Source: Curvibacter gracilis ATCC BAA-807 (GTDB lineage: Bacteria; Pseudomonadota; Gammaproteobacteria; Burkholderiales; Burkholderiaceae_C). Taken from it: 64,000 bases of DNA. The notes under the pieces are model-generated. The model had not been told where the DNA came from and searched no databases. It was given only the letters and a program-made list of their open reading frames with translations. The stretch spans positions 62,001-126,000 of the forward strand of contig NZ_JADZ01000015.1 in assembly GCF_000518645.1 (NCBI RefSeq), written 5' to 3'. A program made the position numbers and the translations under genes. Shown here one piece after another: positions 6,453-15,896 of this stretch; the stretch's first letter is position 1; each line of letters opens with the position of its first letter.

Positions 6453-7712
6453 TCAGCCCATGTGCCCGTACGCCAGCCCGGAGGCCACGCCGCCGAACAG
6501 GTCGCCTTCGACCAGGGGCACGCCCGGGAAGGCCTGGGCCAGGGCCTGCTGGAACGGGCGCAGGGCCGATGAACCACCGGTGAGGTACACGGCACCCAGT
6601 TGCTGCGGCTGCAGCCCGGCCGCGCTCACGCATTGCAGGGCGCAGGCCACCACCTGTTGCAGCAGCCCGTCCAGATGGCGGGCCAGGTCCTCGGGGCTCA
6701 GGCTGGCCTGCAGGCCGGCCTCGATCAGGGACAGGTCGATGGTCTGCGGCCCCTGGCCGGACGAGCAGCCGATCTTGGCCTGCTCGACGCTGTTGGCCAG
6801 GCGGTGGCCGTGGCGCTCGCGCAGCACGGTCATCAGGCGTTCGTGCAGGCGCAGGTCGCTGTAGTCGACCTTGAGCTCGGCCGCCTCGCGCACCGCCTTG
6901 GGCGTCTGCTGCCAGTGGATCAGGTGCCAGGTGGCCAGGTCGAAGAACACGCGGCTGGGCACCTCGCGCCCCTTGGGGCCCAGGTGGCGGTAACCCAGCA
7001 AGGGCATGACCTGCTCCAGGTTCAGGCGCTGGTCGTAGTCGGTGCCGCCGATGTGCACCCCCGAGGTGGCCAGGATGTCGGCCGTGCGGTCGGCCTGGGC
7101 GATGCGCTGCGGGCCCAGGCGCACCACGGTGAAGTCGGAGGTGCCGCCCCCGATGTCGACCACCAGCACCAGGGTCTCGGCGCTCAGGCGGCGCTCGTAG
7201 TCGAGCGCGGCGGCAATCGGTTCGAGCTGGAAACCCACCTCGCTGAAGCCGCAGCCGGCGGCGGCCTGCAGCAGCATGTCCTGCGCCAGCTGGTCGCGCT
7301 CGGCGTCGTCGTCCACGAAGTGCACCGGGCGGCCCAGCACCAGGTGGCGCGGCAGCCCACCCAGCTGGGCCTCGGCGCGGCGCACCAGCTCGCCGAGGAA
7401 CATCGAGATGATCTCCTGGAAGCTGATCTGCTGGTCGTTCACCGCCGTCTTCTCAAGCAGCAGCGGGCTGCCCAGCAGGCTCTTGAGCGAGCGCATCAGC
7501 CGGCCTTCGGTCTCGCTCAGGTAGCAGGCCAGGGCGTCGCGCCCGTAATGCACGGTCTTGTCTTCGGCGTTGAAGAACAGGGTGGTGGGCAGGGTGGTGG
7601 CCTGCCCCTCCAACACCATGAGGCGGGCGTCCTGCCCCGGCTGGGCCCAGGAGGCGGCCGAGTTGGAGGTTCCGAAGTCGATGCCCAGCGTGCCGGGAAG
7701 TGTGCTTGCCAT
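6453..7712 (-). CDS. Hsp70 family protein, YegD-like
   Basis: The 419-residue protein carries the actin-like ATPase motifs of Hsp70: phosphate-1 loop GIDFGTSNSA near residue 9, phosphate-2 DIGGGTSDFTVVRLG near 190, and adenosine motif LTGGSSALRPF near 385. It lacks the substrate-binding and lid domains of DnaK, which matches the YegD group (about 450 residues). YegD-type proteins are poorly characterised putative chaperones. It is divergent from the NMN adenylyltransferase gene, with 112 bases between the starts, and has no co-chaperone nearby. Confidence 0.85.
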   Translation of the reverse strand: MASTLPGTLGIDFGTSNSAASWAQPGQDARLMVLEGQATTLPTTLFFNAEDKTVHYGRDALACYLSETEGRLMRSLKSLLGSPLLLEKTAVNDQQISFQEIISMFLGELVRRAEAQLGGLPRHLVLGRPVHFVDDDAERDQLAQDMLLQAAAGCGFSEVGFQLEPIAAALDYERRLSAETLVLVVDIGGGTSDFTVVRLGPQRIAQADRTADILATSGVHIGGTDYDQRLNLEQVMPLLGYRHLGPKGREVPSRVFFDLATWHLIHWQQTPKAVREAAELKVDYSDLRLHERLMTVLRERHGHRLANSVEQAKIGCSSGQGPQTIDLSLIEAGLQASLSPEDLARHLDGLLQQVVACALQCVSAAGLQPQQLGAVYLTGGSSALRPFQQALAQAFPGVPLVEGDLFGGVASGLAYGHMG

Positions 7713-7824
7713 GAAATACCTGAACGCCCCGGCCGCCCCACAGGCCCGCCGAGAACAAAAAAATCGAAGGCCGGGATTGTGTCACAGCCCTGGCGGGGCC
7801 CACGCAGGCTACGCTTGGGCCACC

Positions 7825-8904
7825 ATGTCGAAAGCTACTCCCTACCCCGCGATGCCCCCTGCCCGCCAGGCCTGGGCCGTTTGTGCCGGCCACTTCCAGC
7901 CGCTGCACCGCCATGACCTGGCCCTGATCCAGACCGCGTTGCGCCACGCCCAGCGCGTGGTGGTGGTGCTGGCCGGCGCCTGGCTGGCGCGCAGCCCGGC
8001 CCACCCCTTGAGCTGGGGCGAGCGCGCCGACCTGATCCGCGCCTCACTGCCGCCGCGCGAGGCCGAGCGCCTGCGCTTTCTGCCCCTGCGCGAGCTGGGC
8101 GAGGCCGATCGCAACGCCCAGGCGCTGCGCGACGGCGTGGCCCGCCTCAGCGGCGAGGCACCGGACACAGTGCTGCGCGTGCTGCCCGCAGGCACGCCCG
8201 AAGCCGCCTGGTGGCAGGCCATGGCGGCAGCCCCGGTGCTGCAGGCCGACGCCGTCGAAGCCAGCCCCTGGCCCGATGAGGCCGCGCTGCGCGACCTGTG
8301 GTTCAACGCCGACAGCCCCGCGCGTGGGCTGGCCCGCCTGGCGCCCCTCCTGGCGCCGGACACCCTGAAGGCGCTGGGCGATCAGGTCGACACCGCGCGC
8401 TACGAAGCCTTGCGCGCCGAATGGCGCACGCTGCGCCAGCAGCGCGAGGCCTGGGCCGTGGCGCCCTACCCGCCCGTGTTCGTGACGGTGGACGCGGTGG
8501 TGCGCTGTGCCGGCCACGTGCTGCTGATCCGGCGCGACCGCCACCCGGGTGCGGGCCTGCTGGCCCTGCCCGGCGGCTTTCTGGAACAGCAGGACACCCT
8601 GCTCGAATCAGCCCTGCGCGAGGTGCAGGAGGAAACCCGGTTGGCGCTGCCCCTGGCCGAGTGGCGTGCCGCCCTGCAGGGCGTGGCCGTGTTCGATGCC
8701 CCGGGCCGCAGCCAGCGCGGGCGCACCATCACCCATGCGCACTTCTTTGACCTGGGCAGCCGCCCCCTGCCCGCCGTGAGCGGGGACGACGACGCCCGCG
8801 AGGCCCTGTGGGTGGCGCAGCAGGACCTGGCGGGCCTGGAAGAGCAGTTCTTTGACGACCACTTCGTGGTGCTGGACCACTTTCTGCACCTATTGCCGGG
8901 TTGA
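7825..8904 (+). CDS. Fused NMN adenylyltransferase / Nudix hydrolase
   Basis: The 359-residue protein has two enzymes. The N-terminal half (about 1-185) is a nucleotidyltransferase with GHFQPLHRHD, the (H/G)xGH-type ATP site of NadM proteins, for making NAD from NMN. The C-terminal half (about 210-355) is a Nudix hydrolase with box GGFLEQQDTLLESALREVQE followed by E-T, consistent with ADP-ribose pyrophosphatase activity. The combination is known in Synechocystis and Francisella, and links NAD synthesis with ADP-ribose recycling. The ISxTxxR motif of the first domain is not obvious. The open frame extends upstream, but the ATG at 7825 gives the normal N-terminus. The 3' end overlaps the convergent HD-GYP gene by 15 bases. 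Confidence 0.85.
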   Translation: MSKATPYPAMPPARQAWAVCAGHFQPLHRHDLALIQTALRHAQRVVVVLAGAWLARSPAHPLSWGERADLIRASLPPREAERLRFLPLRELGEADRNAQALRDGVARLSGEAPDTVLRVLPAGTPEAAWWQAMAAAPVLQADAVEASPWPDEAALRDLWFNADSPARGLARLAPLLAPDTLKALGDQVDTARYEALRAEWRTLRQQREAWAVAPYPPVFVTVDAVVRCAGHVLLIRRDRHPGAGLLALPGGFLEQQDTLLESALREVQEETRLALPLAEWRAALQGVAVFDAPGRSQRGRTITHAHFFDLGSRPLPAVSGDDDAREALWVAQQDLAGLEEQFFDDHFVVLDHFLHLLPG

Positions 8905-10155
8905 GGCCGCCGGGGGCTCTGACGTCACGGCGGGCGCCGCCAGCGCCCAGAACGCGTCCAGTTCGGCATCCAGCCGGGCCACCACCGAGGCATCCAGCGC
9001 GCCGCGCTCGGTGTGCTCATGCACGATGGCCATCACCTCGGCGGGTGACAGGCCGGCCCGGTAGGGACGGGTCTGCACCAGGGCCTGGAACACATCGGCC
9101 ACGGCCACGATGCGCGCCTCGATCGACAGCTCGCCGGCCAGGTGGTAGGGGTAGCCCGAGCCATCCACGCGCTCATGGTGCTGGGCCGCCCACAGGGCGA
9201 CATCTTCCAGGCCGTGGATGGTGCGCAGGATGCTGTAGGTGTCAAAGCTGTGGCGCTTCATGACAGCGTACTCCTCGGGCGTGAGGCGGCCTGGCTTGTC
9301 GAGCAGCTCGTCGGGCACGCGCAGCTTGCCCAGGTCGTGCAGCAGGCCGGCCAGTTCGAGCATCTCGCAGCGCCGCTCCGCCAGGCCCAGGCGCTCGCCC
9401 AGGGCGCGCGAGAGCCGGGCCACGCCCTCGGAATGCTCGCGGGTGAAGGGGCTCTTGGCGTCGACGATGACCGAAAAGATGCGCACCAGGCTGCGCAGCT
9501 CGGCAAAGGGCACGGCGCGCACCTGGTCGTGGGCGATCCATTCGTGGGCATAGCCGCGCACCTGCTCGCTCTCCAGGCTGAACCAGAAGGCCTCGCTCGC
9601 CGAGGCCTGCAAAAAGGCATCCACCAGCTCGGGGCAGAACCAGTCACCCCGCCGGGCCGCGATGGCCTGGCGCGTGTCCTCGCGCCCGTACAGGATGTTG
9701 GACTGGTCCTTGAGCGCGGCCAGGGTCAGGATGTCGGTGCGGTCCACCAGGTAGATGCAGTTGGCCGCCAGCTTGACCTCGTCACTGAGCGGCAGCGCCT
9801 GCAGCGCGCTCCAGTGCGTGTGGTGGTGCAGCACGATGTCGGCCAGCGAGGCCAGGGAGGGGCAGCTGCGCAGCAGCTCGGCCCCGATGCGGCAGTGCTC
9901 GGCCTCGCCCTCCCACTCGAACTGGGTCAGGCGGCGGTGGATGTAGGTGCGTGACACCCCGCTGTCGTGCAGCATGCCGGCCTGGAACAGCCGGTCCAGG
10001 CGCTCGGGCGCCCAGCCCAGCACCTTGGCGCACTCCACCGCCATATAGGCCACCCGCTTGCCGTGGTGGATGTGGGTCACCCCCACCAGATCGAGGGCAT
10101 CGGACAGCGAATAGATGACGTCGCGCAGATTGACCTGGAATGTGGACATGGACAA
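8890..10155 (-). CDS. HD-GYP phosphodiesterase with a second, N-terminal HD domain
   Basis: The 421-residue protein probably hydrolyses cyclic di-GMP. The C-terminal HD-GYP domain (about 225-390) has HSEGVARL, HDLGKLRVPDELLDKPG, HHERVDGSGYP and VADVFQALVQTRPY, with the metal ligands intact. The N-terminal region (about 20-130) is another HD domain with its own HGKRVA, MLHDSG and HHHTHW motifs, so it may bind metal too. No receiver or membrane segment is visible, so the protein is probably soluble and either the N-terminal domain senses something or is itself catalytic. A second ATG two codons in (10149) is an alternative start. Confidence 0.9.
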   Translation of the reverse strand: MSMSTFQVNLRDVIYSLSDALDLVGVTHIHHGKRVAYMAVECAKVLGWAPERLDRLFQAGMLHDSGVSRTYIHRRLTQFEWEGEAEHCRIGAELLRSCPSLASLADIVLHHHTHWSALQALPLSDEVKLAANCIYLVDRTDILTLAALKDQSNILYGREDTRQAIAARRGDWFCPELVDAFLQASASEAFWFSLESEQVRGYAHEWIAHDQVRAVPFAELRSLVRIFSVIVDAKSPFTREHSEGVARLSRALGERLGLAERRCEMLELAGLLHDLGKLRVPDELLDKPGRLTPEEYAVMKRHSFDTYSILRTIHGLEDVALWAAQHHERVDGSGYPYHLAGELSIEARIVAVADVFQALVQTRPYRAGLSPAEVMAIVHEHTERGALDASVVARLDAELDAFWALAAPAVTSEPPAASTRQ

Positions 10156-10317
10156 TGGGCAAAAAGTGACGCCCCATCGTCCGCTGGGGCCCTGGCACTG
10201 TCAAGCCGTTCGGGCAAACGTTGGTCAGCGAGCCCGTCAAAAGCGGTCATCCAGACCTTGCGGTGAGCTTCTCAGTCTTCCTGACAGAGGCCGCCCGGCA
10301 ATATCGTCAACCCACCC

Positions 10318-11154
10318 TCAACGCAACACACTCGACATCGCCGCCAGCGCATTCAGGCTGCGCACCGCGTCCTGCACGCTGGCGCAGGGCAGGCTGAGGG
10401 TGTCGCCGTCTTCGCGCTGCACGGCGGGCCAGAGGCTGAACACATCGGCCAGGGCCGGGGTCTGGCATTGCACGCGCAAGGTCAGCGGCCCCGGCAGCGT
10501 CCAGGCCGGGGGAGCCCCCTCGCCCTGCAGGCGCAGCAGGGCCTGGCGGCTGGCCTGTTCGATCTCGGCGCAGGCGGCCTGGGGCGACAGCGAGCGACCA
10601 CTGCGCGCGCCATCCGACCACTTGAGCACACTCATGTCGGTGTGCGGCAGCAAGGCGGTCACCTCGTCGGCCAGCACGTTGCAACCGCTGACCAGCAGCA
10701 CCGGCACGCCCAGCTCGCCGGCCAGGGCCGCGTACAGGCCCACCTCGCCCAGTTCCAGGCCGCCCAGCCAGACGCGGGCAAAGGCGAAGCTGTTGCTGGT
10801 GTGGGCCAGCACACCGCGGGTCTTGGCGCGGGCGTGCCAACCGATCATGAGCACGCCGTCCACGTCCTGTTCCACCCCCGCCATCATGCCCAGGGTGCGC
10901 GGCTTGCCCTGGATCAGCTGGGCCCGCGGGTCCAGCAGGTCGGCCAGCAGGTTGCCGAAGTGACCGTGCGAGTCGTTCACCAGCACCTCGCCGGCGCCGC
11001 CGGCCAGGGCGCCGCGCACGGCGGCATTGGCCTCTTCGGTCATCCAGCGGCGGGCGCGTTCGTATTCGCCGTTGCCGGCCTGGGTCTGCTCGGGGCGCCA
11101 GACACCGGCCACGCCTTCGATGTCCATGGAAATCAGGATCTTGGGTGCAGACAT
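10318..11154 (-). CDS. M55 family D-aminopeptidase, DppA-like
   Basis: The 278-residue protein belongs to peptidase family M55, whose founder DppA of Bacillus subtilis is a zinc D-aminopeptidase acting on D-Ala peptides. SMDIEGVAGVW contains the Asp and Glu zinc ligands, and VLVNDSHGHFGNLL and GWHARA contribute the conserved His residues. It is the last gene of the rpiR-iaaA-gsi operon, 4 bases after the P1 peptidase stop and without its own clear Shine-Dalgarno, which implies translational coupling. The context points to trimming imported peptides that contain D-residues. In the 162 bases between this gene and the HD-GYP start I see no further gene. Confidence 0.88.
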   Translation of the reverse strand: MSAPKILISMDIEGVAGVWRPEQTQAGNGEYERARRWMTEEANAAVRGALAGGAGEVLVNDSHGHFGNLLADLLDPRAQLIQGKPRTLGMMAGVEQDVDGVLMIGWHARAKTRGVLAHTSNSFAFARVWLGGLELGEVGLYAALAGELGVPVLLVSGCNVLADEVTALLPHTDMSVLKWSDGARSGRSLSPQAACAEIEQASRQALLRLQGEGAPPAWTLPGPLTLRVQCQTPALADVFSLWPAVQREDGDTLSLPCASVQDAVRSLNALAAMSSVLR

Positions 11155-11158
11155 GGCT

Positions 11159-12256
11159 TCAGTCTTTCGGGTGGAGCAGCGCCCAGGGCGCTTGGGTCAG
11201 CAGTTCAGGCGCCACGGAAGTGAGGGCGTGGCGGTGGTGGCCGTCGCGCCCGCTCAGGGGCACGGCCGCCCACAGCGCGTGCACGATGGCCTGCTCGGTG
11301 GCCTCGGCGGCGGCCTGGAAGAACAGGTCCAGCGCGCTTTCGTGCAGCAGGGTGACGCTGGGCATGGGCTGGTCGGCGCGCTGCGGCAGGCGGTAGGCGG
11401 TGGAGAAGGCCAGGGCCACATCGCCGCTGCCGTGGCCGTAGTCCGAGCCGGTGCGCGCCAGGCCGGCGGCCGAGCGCCGGGCCACGCGCTGCAGTTGGCG
11501 GGCATCGAGCGGGGCATCGGTGGCCAGCACGATGATGATGGAGCCACGCTCAGGCCCCGGCGCCTCGGCGCTGGCGATGCGCTGCTGCAGCACCGGGCCG
11601 ATGCGGCAGCCGGCCAGGGTCAGGGCCTCGGGCCGGCCCTGGTTGGCCAGCACCAGGGCGCCCAGGGTGTGGCGACGCCCTTGCCACTCGAACTGGCGCG
11701 AGGCCGTACCGATGCCGCCTTTGAGCCCGTGGCAGGACATGCCCCGCCCGGCGCCCACCGCGCCCTGGGCAAAGCAGGCGCCCGCACCCGCCTCGCGCGC
11801 GGTCTGCAACGCCTGCAGCACATGCGACTCCTGCAGCGCCAGGGCCTGGGCATCGTTGAGCCAGCCGTCATTGCACTCGAAGACCAGCGGGTTCAGGGTG
11901 GGCAGGCTACGCGCCAGCTCGGGCTGGTGGGCGATGGCATCGCGGATCAGCGCGGTGCTGGCCGTGCCCACGGCGAAGGTGCTGACCAGGGCGATGGGTG
12001 ATTCGATCTGGCCCAGCTCCTGCACCTGCATCAGGCCGGCGCTCTTGCCAAAGCCGTTGATCACGGCCAGGCCCGCCGGCAGCTTGTTGAGGAACAGATC
12101 GCCCGTGGCGGGCAGCAGCACGGTGACGCCGGTCTGCACCGCCCCTTCGGACAGGGTGACGTGGCCCAGCGACACGCCGGCCACATCGGTGATGGCGTCC
12201 AGCGGGCCGCTGGCCAGGGTGCCCAGCTGGGGCGCACCGAGGAAGCTGCGTTGCAT
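11159..12256 (-). CDS. P1 family peptidase (DmpA/BapA-type aminopeptidase)
   Basis: The 365-residue protein is an N-terminal nucleophile hydrolase that cuts itself into two chains. The family signature HGLKGGIGTASR is present, and the likely autoprocessing site is Gly238/Ser239 in RGSIIIVLATDAPL, with Ser239 becoming the new N-terminal nucleophile. Family members include DmpA (releases N-terminal L- and D-residues) and BapA (hydrolyses beta-peptides such as carnosine). Which activity applies here cannot be read from sequence. It lies between gsiD (3-base gap) and the M55 gene (4-base gap) and is part of the same peptide-use operon. No signal peptide is visible, so it acts in the cytoplasm. 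Confidence 0.9.
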   Translation of the reverse strand: MQRSFLGAPQLGTLASGPLDAITDVAGVSLGHVTLSEGAVQTGVTVLLPATGDLFLNKLPAGLAVINGFGKSAGLMQVQELGQIESPIALVSTFAVGTASTALIRDAIAHQPELARSLPTLNPLVFECNDGWLNDAQALALQESHVLQALQTAREAGAGACFAQGAVGAGRGMSCHGLKGGIGTASRQFEWQGRRHTLGALVLANQGRPEALTLAGCRIGPVLQQRIASAEAPGPERGSIIIVLATDAPLDARQLQRVARRSAAGLARTGSDYGHGSGDVALAFSTAYRLPQRADQPMPSVTLLHESALDLFFQAAAEATEQAIVHALWAAVPLSGRDGHHRHALTSVAPELLTQAPWALLHPKD

Positions 12257-12259
12257 GGC

Positions 12260-13153
12260 TCAGTTCCGGTCGAGCTTGGGGTCGAGCGCGTCACGCAGGC
12301 CGTCGCCCAGCAGGTTGAAGGCCAGCACGGTGACGAAGATCGCCAGGCTGGGGAACAGCGCGATGTGCGGGGCATTGAGCATGTCGGCCCGCGCCTCGTT
12401 GAGCATGGCGCCCCACTCGGGGGTGGGCGGCTGCGCCCCCAGGCCCAGGAAGGACAGGCTGGCCGCGGTGATGATGGAGGTGCCGATGCGCATGGTGAGG
12501 TACACCACCACCGAGGACACTGTGCCGGGCAGCAGGTGGCGCAGCATGATGACGGCATCGGTGGCGCCGATGGAGCGCACCGCTTCGATGTAGGTCTGGT
12601 GCTTGAGCGCCAGCACATTGCCACGCACCAGGCGGGCAAAGGCCGGCACGCTGAACACGGCCACCGCCACTATCACGTTGACCATGCCATTGCCGAGGAT
12701 GGCCACGATGCCGATGGCCAGCAGGATGCCGGGGAAGGCGAACAGCACGTCGGACATGCGCATCACGATGCGGTCCCACCAGCCTTCGTAGTAGCCGGCC
12801 AGCAGGCCCAGGCCGGTGCCGATCACCGCGCCCACCGCCACCGAGATGAAGCCGGCGGCCAGCGAGATGCGCGTGCCCAGCAGGATGCGGCTGAAGATGT
12901 CGCGCCCCAGGGCGTCCACGCCGAACCAGTGCGCCGCGCTGGGCGGGCTGTTGAGCGCGTCGTAATCGAAATAGCCTTCGGCGTCGTAAGGGGCCAGCCA
13001 GGGGGCCAGCACGGCCACGGCCACCAGCAGCAGCACAAAGCCGCCGGCCCACAGGGCCACACGCTGGCGCTTGAACTGGCGCCAGAACTCTGCCGCCGGG
13101 GTGCGGACCTGCTGGGCAGCCACGGGGCTGGCGGGGGTGGGTTGTTCAGTCAT
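12260..13153 (-). CDS. gsiD: Peptide/glutathione ABC transporter permease GsiD
   Basis: This 297-residue inner-membrane permease is of the DppC/GsiD type. It has an N-terminal transmembrane segment (about 32-54), the [19 protein letters not shown] segment typical of DppC-like proteins, and a five-helix BPD_transp_1 domain with the EAVRSIGA coupling loop that docks on the ATPase. It forms a heterodimer with the permease encoded immediately upstream (no gap). The glutathione label rests on synteny with E. coli iaaA-gsiABCD; the real substrate may be other short peptides. Confidence 0.88.
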   Translation of the reverse strand: MTEQPTPASPVAAQQVRTPAAEFWRQFKRQRVALWAGGFVLLLVAVAVLAPWLAPYDAEGYFDYDALNSPPSAAHWFGVDALGRDIFSRILLGTRISLAAGFISVAVGAVIGTGLGLLAGYYEGWWDRIVMRMSDVLFAFPGILLAIGIVAILGNGMVNVIVAVAVFSVPAFARLVRGNVLALKHQTYIEAVRSIGATDAVIMLRHLLPGTVSSVVVYLTMRIGTSIITAASLSFLGLGAQPPTPEWGAMLNEARADMLNAPHIALFPSLAIFVTVLAFNLLGDGLRDALDPKLDRN

Positions 13154-14089
13154 TTACTTGAATCGGATGGTCGGGTTGATCAGGGCGTACAGCAGATCGA
13201 CCACCAGGTTGATCAGGATGAACTCGAGCGAAAACAGCAGCACCAGGGCCTGGATCACGGGGTAGTCGCGCATGTCCACCGCGTCGACCAGCAGGCGGCC
13301 CATGCCGGGCCAGTTGAAGACCACCTCGACCACGATGGAGCCGCCCAGCAGAAAGCCGAACTGCAACCCCATCATGGTGACCACCGGGATCAGCGCATTG
13401 CGCAGCCCGTGCTTGACCACCACCACCGTCTCGGACAGGCCCTTGGCGCGGGCCGTGCGCACGTAGTCTTCTTTCAGGATGTCGATGAAGGAGCTGCGCG
13501 TGAAGCGCGCCATCACCGCCGCCACGCCCGCGCCCAGGGTGAGCGAGGGCAGGATGTAGTGGCGCCAGCTGTCGGCCCCCACCGTGGGCAGCCAGCCCAG
13601 TTGCACCGAGAACAGCTGCATCAGCAGCATGCCCAGCGCGAACGACGGAAACGAGATGCCCGACACCGCCAGCGTCATGCCCAGCCGGTCGGGCCAGCGG
13701 TTGCGCCACACGGCCGACACCATGCCCAGCACCCCGCCCAGCAGCACCGACCACACCATGGCCGCCACCGTGAGCCACAGCGTGGGCGCAAAACGCTCGG
13801 CGATCTCGGTGGACACCGGCCGCTTGCTGCGGATCGAGGTGCCGAAATCGCCCTGCAGCGCATGGCTGAAAAAACGCAGGAACTGCTGGTGCAGGGGCAG
13901 GTCCAGCCCCAGATCCTGCCGCACCAGCTCCACCGTCTCAGGCCCCGCCTCCGGCCCCGCGGCCAGCCGCGCCGGATCGCCCGGCAACAGGTGCACAAAC
14001 GAAAACACCAGCACCGCCACGATCAGCAGCGTCGGCAACAGCCCCAGCAGGCGCCTGAAAAGGTAATGGATCATGGATCTCAAGCTCAA
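13154..14089 (-). CDS. gsiC: Peptide/glutathione ABC transporter permease GsiC
   Basis: This 311-residue permease is of the DppB/GsiC type. It has an N-terminal transmembrane helix (about residues 8-30) followed by [11 protein letters not shown], a hallmark of DppB-like proteins, then the transport domain with the [14 protein letters not shown] coupling loop. The start could also be the ATG five codons in (14074, MIHYLF). It is separated from the binding-protein gene upstream by 225 bases that hold a hairpin repeat, while its partner permease follows directly. Confidence 0.88.
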   Translation of the reverse strand: MSLRSMIHYLFRRLLGLLPTLLIVAVLVFSFVHLLPGDPARLAAGPEAGPETVELVRQDLGLDLPLHQQFLRFFSHALQGDFGTSIRSKRPVSTEIAERFAPTLWLTVAAMVWSVLLGGVLGMVSAVWRNRWPDRLGMTLAVSGISFPSFALGMLLMQLFSVQLGWLPTVGADSWRHYILPSLTLGAGVAAVMARFTRSSFIDILKEDYVRTARAKGLSETVVVVKHGLRNALIPVVTMMGLQFGFLLGGSIVVEVVFNWPGMGRLLVDAVDMRDYPVIQALVLLFSLEFILINLVVDLLYALINPTIRFK

Positions 14090-14272
14090 TCAAAAACAGT
14101 CCCGACAGGCTCACGACCTCCGGTGAGATCCTGACTCTGATTTCAGGAACACGTCCTGAGTCCGTCCTTGGCGCGGCACGGACAACACCCTGCACTTCCC
14201 GTTCAGAAGGCTGCGGAGCAAGCCATGCCAGCAGACACCGCGGAGCTGGCTTTGCCAGGCCGCTGGTGTTGT

Positions 14273-14313
14273 CCCCCCTCAGGGGGGATGGCGCCGAAGG
14301 CGACTCAGGGGGG
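14273..14313. repeat. Hairpin (REP-like) element between gsiB and gsiC
   Basis: The element consists of CCCCCC-TCA-GGGGGG (14273-14287), a GGCGCCGAAGGCG mini-hairpin (14290-14302) and another CAGGGGGG (14306-14313). It begins one base after the gsiB stop codon. In the mRNA it would fold into strong stems at the 3' end of the binding-protein message. The rest of the 225-base gap shows no gene. Confidence 0.6.
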
Positions 14314-14314
14314 A

Positions 14315-15853
14315 TTATTTCAACTCGATTTCGTCGAAGTTGAAGTTCCAGTCCGGCATCACATAGAAGCCCGCCAGATTGCGAGCCCGCACCGACAGCG
14401 AGCGCTCGGTCACCAGGAAGGCCCAGGGCGCGTCTTTCCAGATCTGCTGCTGGGCTTCGGTGTAGAGGCGGGTCTTCTCGGCGCGGTCCGTGGTGTTCAG
14501 GGCCCGGGCGATGTTGTTGTCCACCACCTCGTTCTTGTAGTACGCGGTGTTGAACAGGCGCGGCGGGAAGGACTCCGAGGCCAGCAGCGGGCGCAGCGCC
14601 CAGTCGGCCTCGCCGGTGGACGACGACCAGCCCACGTAGTACATGCGCACCGGGGCGGTGGCCGGGTCTTGCGCGCTTTCCACGCGCTCGACGCGCTGGC
14701 CGGCCTCCAGGGCCTGCACCTGCACCTTGATGCCGACCTGGGCCAGTTGCTGCTGCACGAACTGGATCACCTTCTGCGCCGTGGTGTGGTTGTAGGCGCT
14801 CCACAGCGTGCTCTCGAAGCCATTGGGGTAGCCCGCCTCTTTCAACAGCTCACGCGCCTTCTTCGGGTCGTAGGGCCAGGGGCCCAGCTTGACCGAGTAG
14901 TCCACGCCCTTGGGGGCCACCGAGTCCATCGGGTCGGCAAAGCCCGAGAAGGCCACCTTGGCCAAGGCTTCCTTGTTGATGGCGTAGTTGATGGCCTGGC
15001 GCACCTTCGGGTTGTCGAAGGGCTTTTGCTGCATGTTGAACGAGATGTAGCGCTGCACGATCGAGGGGCCCTGGGTCACCTCCAGGCTGGGCTTCTTGCT
15101 CAGGTTCTCGACCGCTTCGGGCGGCAGCGTGAAGGCGAAGTGGGCCTCGTTGGTCTGCATCATGGCGGCACGGGTGTTGTTGTCCACCACCGGGCGCCAG
15201 GTGATGGTGTCCACCTTGGGGTAGCCCTTCTTCCAGTAGCCGTCGAACTTGGCCACCTTCATGTAGTCGGTGGCCTTCCACTCGACGAACTTGAAGGGGC
15301 CGGTGCCCACCGGGTTCTGCGCGATGCCCTTGTTGCCGTACTTGGCCAGGGCCGCAGGCGAGATGATCACGCCCGAGGGGTGGGCCAGGGTGTTGATGAA
15401 GGGCGAGAAGGGCTCCTTCAGCGTGAAGCGCACCGTGGACGGATCGACCACCTCGGTCTTGATGATGTTCTTGTACAGGTTGTAGCGCTTGAGCTTGTTG
15501 TCGGGGTTGGTGACGCGGTCGAAGGTGACCTTCACGGCCTCGGCATTGAAGTCGGTGCCGTCATGGAACTTGATGCCCTTCTTGAGCTTGATGGTGTAGA
15601 CCAGGCCGTCCTTGCTGACGCTGTTGCTCTCGGCCAGCACCGGTACCATCTTCATGTCCTTGTCGAAGCTGTACAGCCCCTGGTAGAAGGACTTGGCCAC
15701 GGCCTGCGACACGGTGTCGTTGGCGTCATAGGGGTCGGTGGTGGTGAAGCTCGAATAGAGCGCCACCACCACGTCCTTGGAGGCGTGGGCGGACGAGACC
15801 GACAGGCCGGCCAGCACCAGGGCGGCGGCGAGGTGATTCAGTTTCAGTTTCAT
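14315..15853 (-). CDS. gsiB: Periplasmic peptide/glutathione-binding protein GsiB
   Basis: The chosen start gives 512 residues, the same as E. coli GsiB. The N-terminus [20 protein letters not shown] continues to SAHA, a Sec signal peptide cleaved near residue 25. The remainder is an SBP_bac_5 fold (DppA/OppA type), with the segment [20 protein letters not shown] at the mature N-terminus. It delivers peptide to GsiCD. AAGGAG lies 10 bases before this ATG; the open frame runs 66 codons further upstream but without a signal peptide or site. High expression relative to the permeases is expected and may be helped by the downstream hairpin. Confidence 0.9.
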   Translation of the reverse strand: MKLKLNHLAAALVLAGLSVSSAHASKDVVVALYSSFTTTDPYDANDTVSQAVAKSFYQGLYSFDKDMKMVPVLAESNSVSKDGLVYTIKLKKGIKFHDGTDFNAEAVKVTFDRVTNPDNKLKRYNLYKNIIKTEVVDPSTVRFTLKEPFSPFINTLAHPSGVIISPAALAKYGNKGIAQNPVGTGPFKFVEWKATDYMKVAKFDGYWKKGYPKVDTITWRPVVDNNTRAAMMQTNEAHFAFTLPPEAVENLSKKPSLEVTQGPSIVQRYISFNMQQKPFDNPKVRQAINYAINKEALAKVAFSGFADPMDSVAPKGVDYSVKLGPWPYDPKKARELLKEAGYPNGFESTLWSAYNHTTAQKVIQFVQQQLAQVGIKVQVQALEAGQRVERVESAQDPATAPVRMYYVGWSSSTGEADWALRPLLASESFPPRLFNTAYYKNEVVDNNIARALNTTDRAEKTRLYTEAQQQIWKDAPWAFLVTERSLSVRARNLAGFYVMPDWNFNFDEIELK

Positions 15854-15896
15854 GGCGAGGACACTCCTTGATGAATAAGAAGAGGAAGAAAGGAAA

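Noticed and set aside
8890-8904. Overlap of the NMN adenylyltransferase/Nudix and HD-GYP genes as a possible error
   Set aside because: A 15-base convergent overlap at the 3' ends is common, and both proteins end normally.
12161-14134. A 657-codon plus-strand frame over gsiC and gsiD
   Set aside because: Its His/Gln-rich product is antisense to two well-defined permeases.
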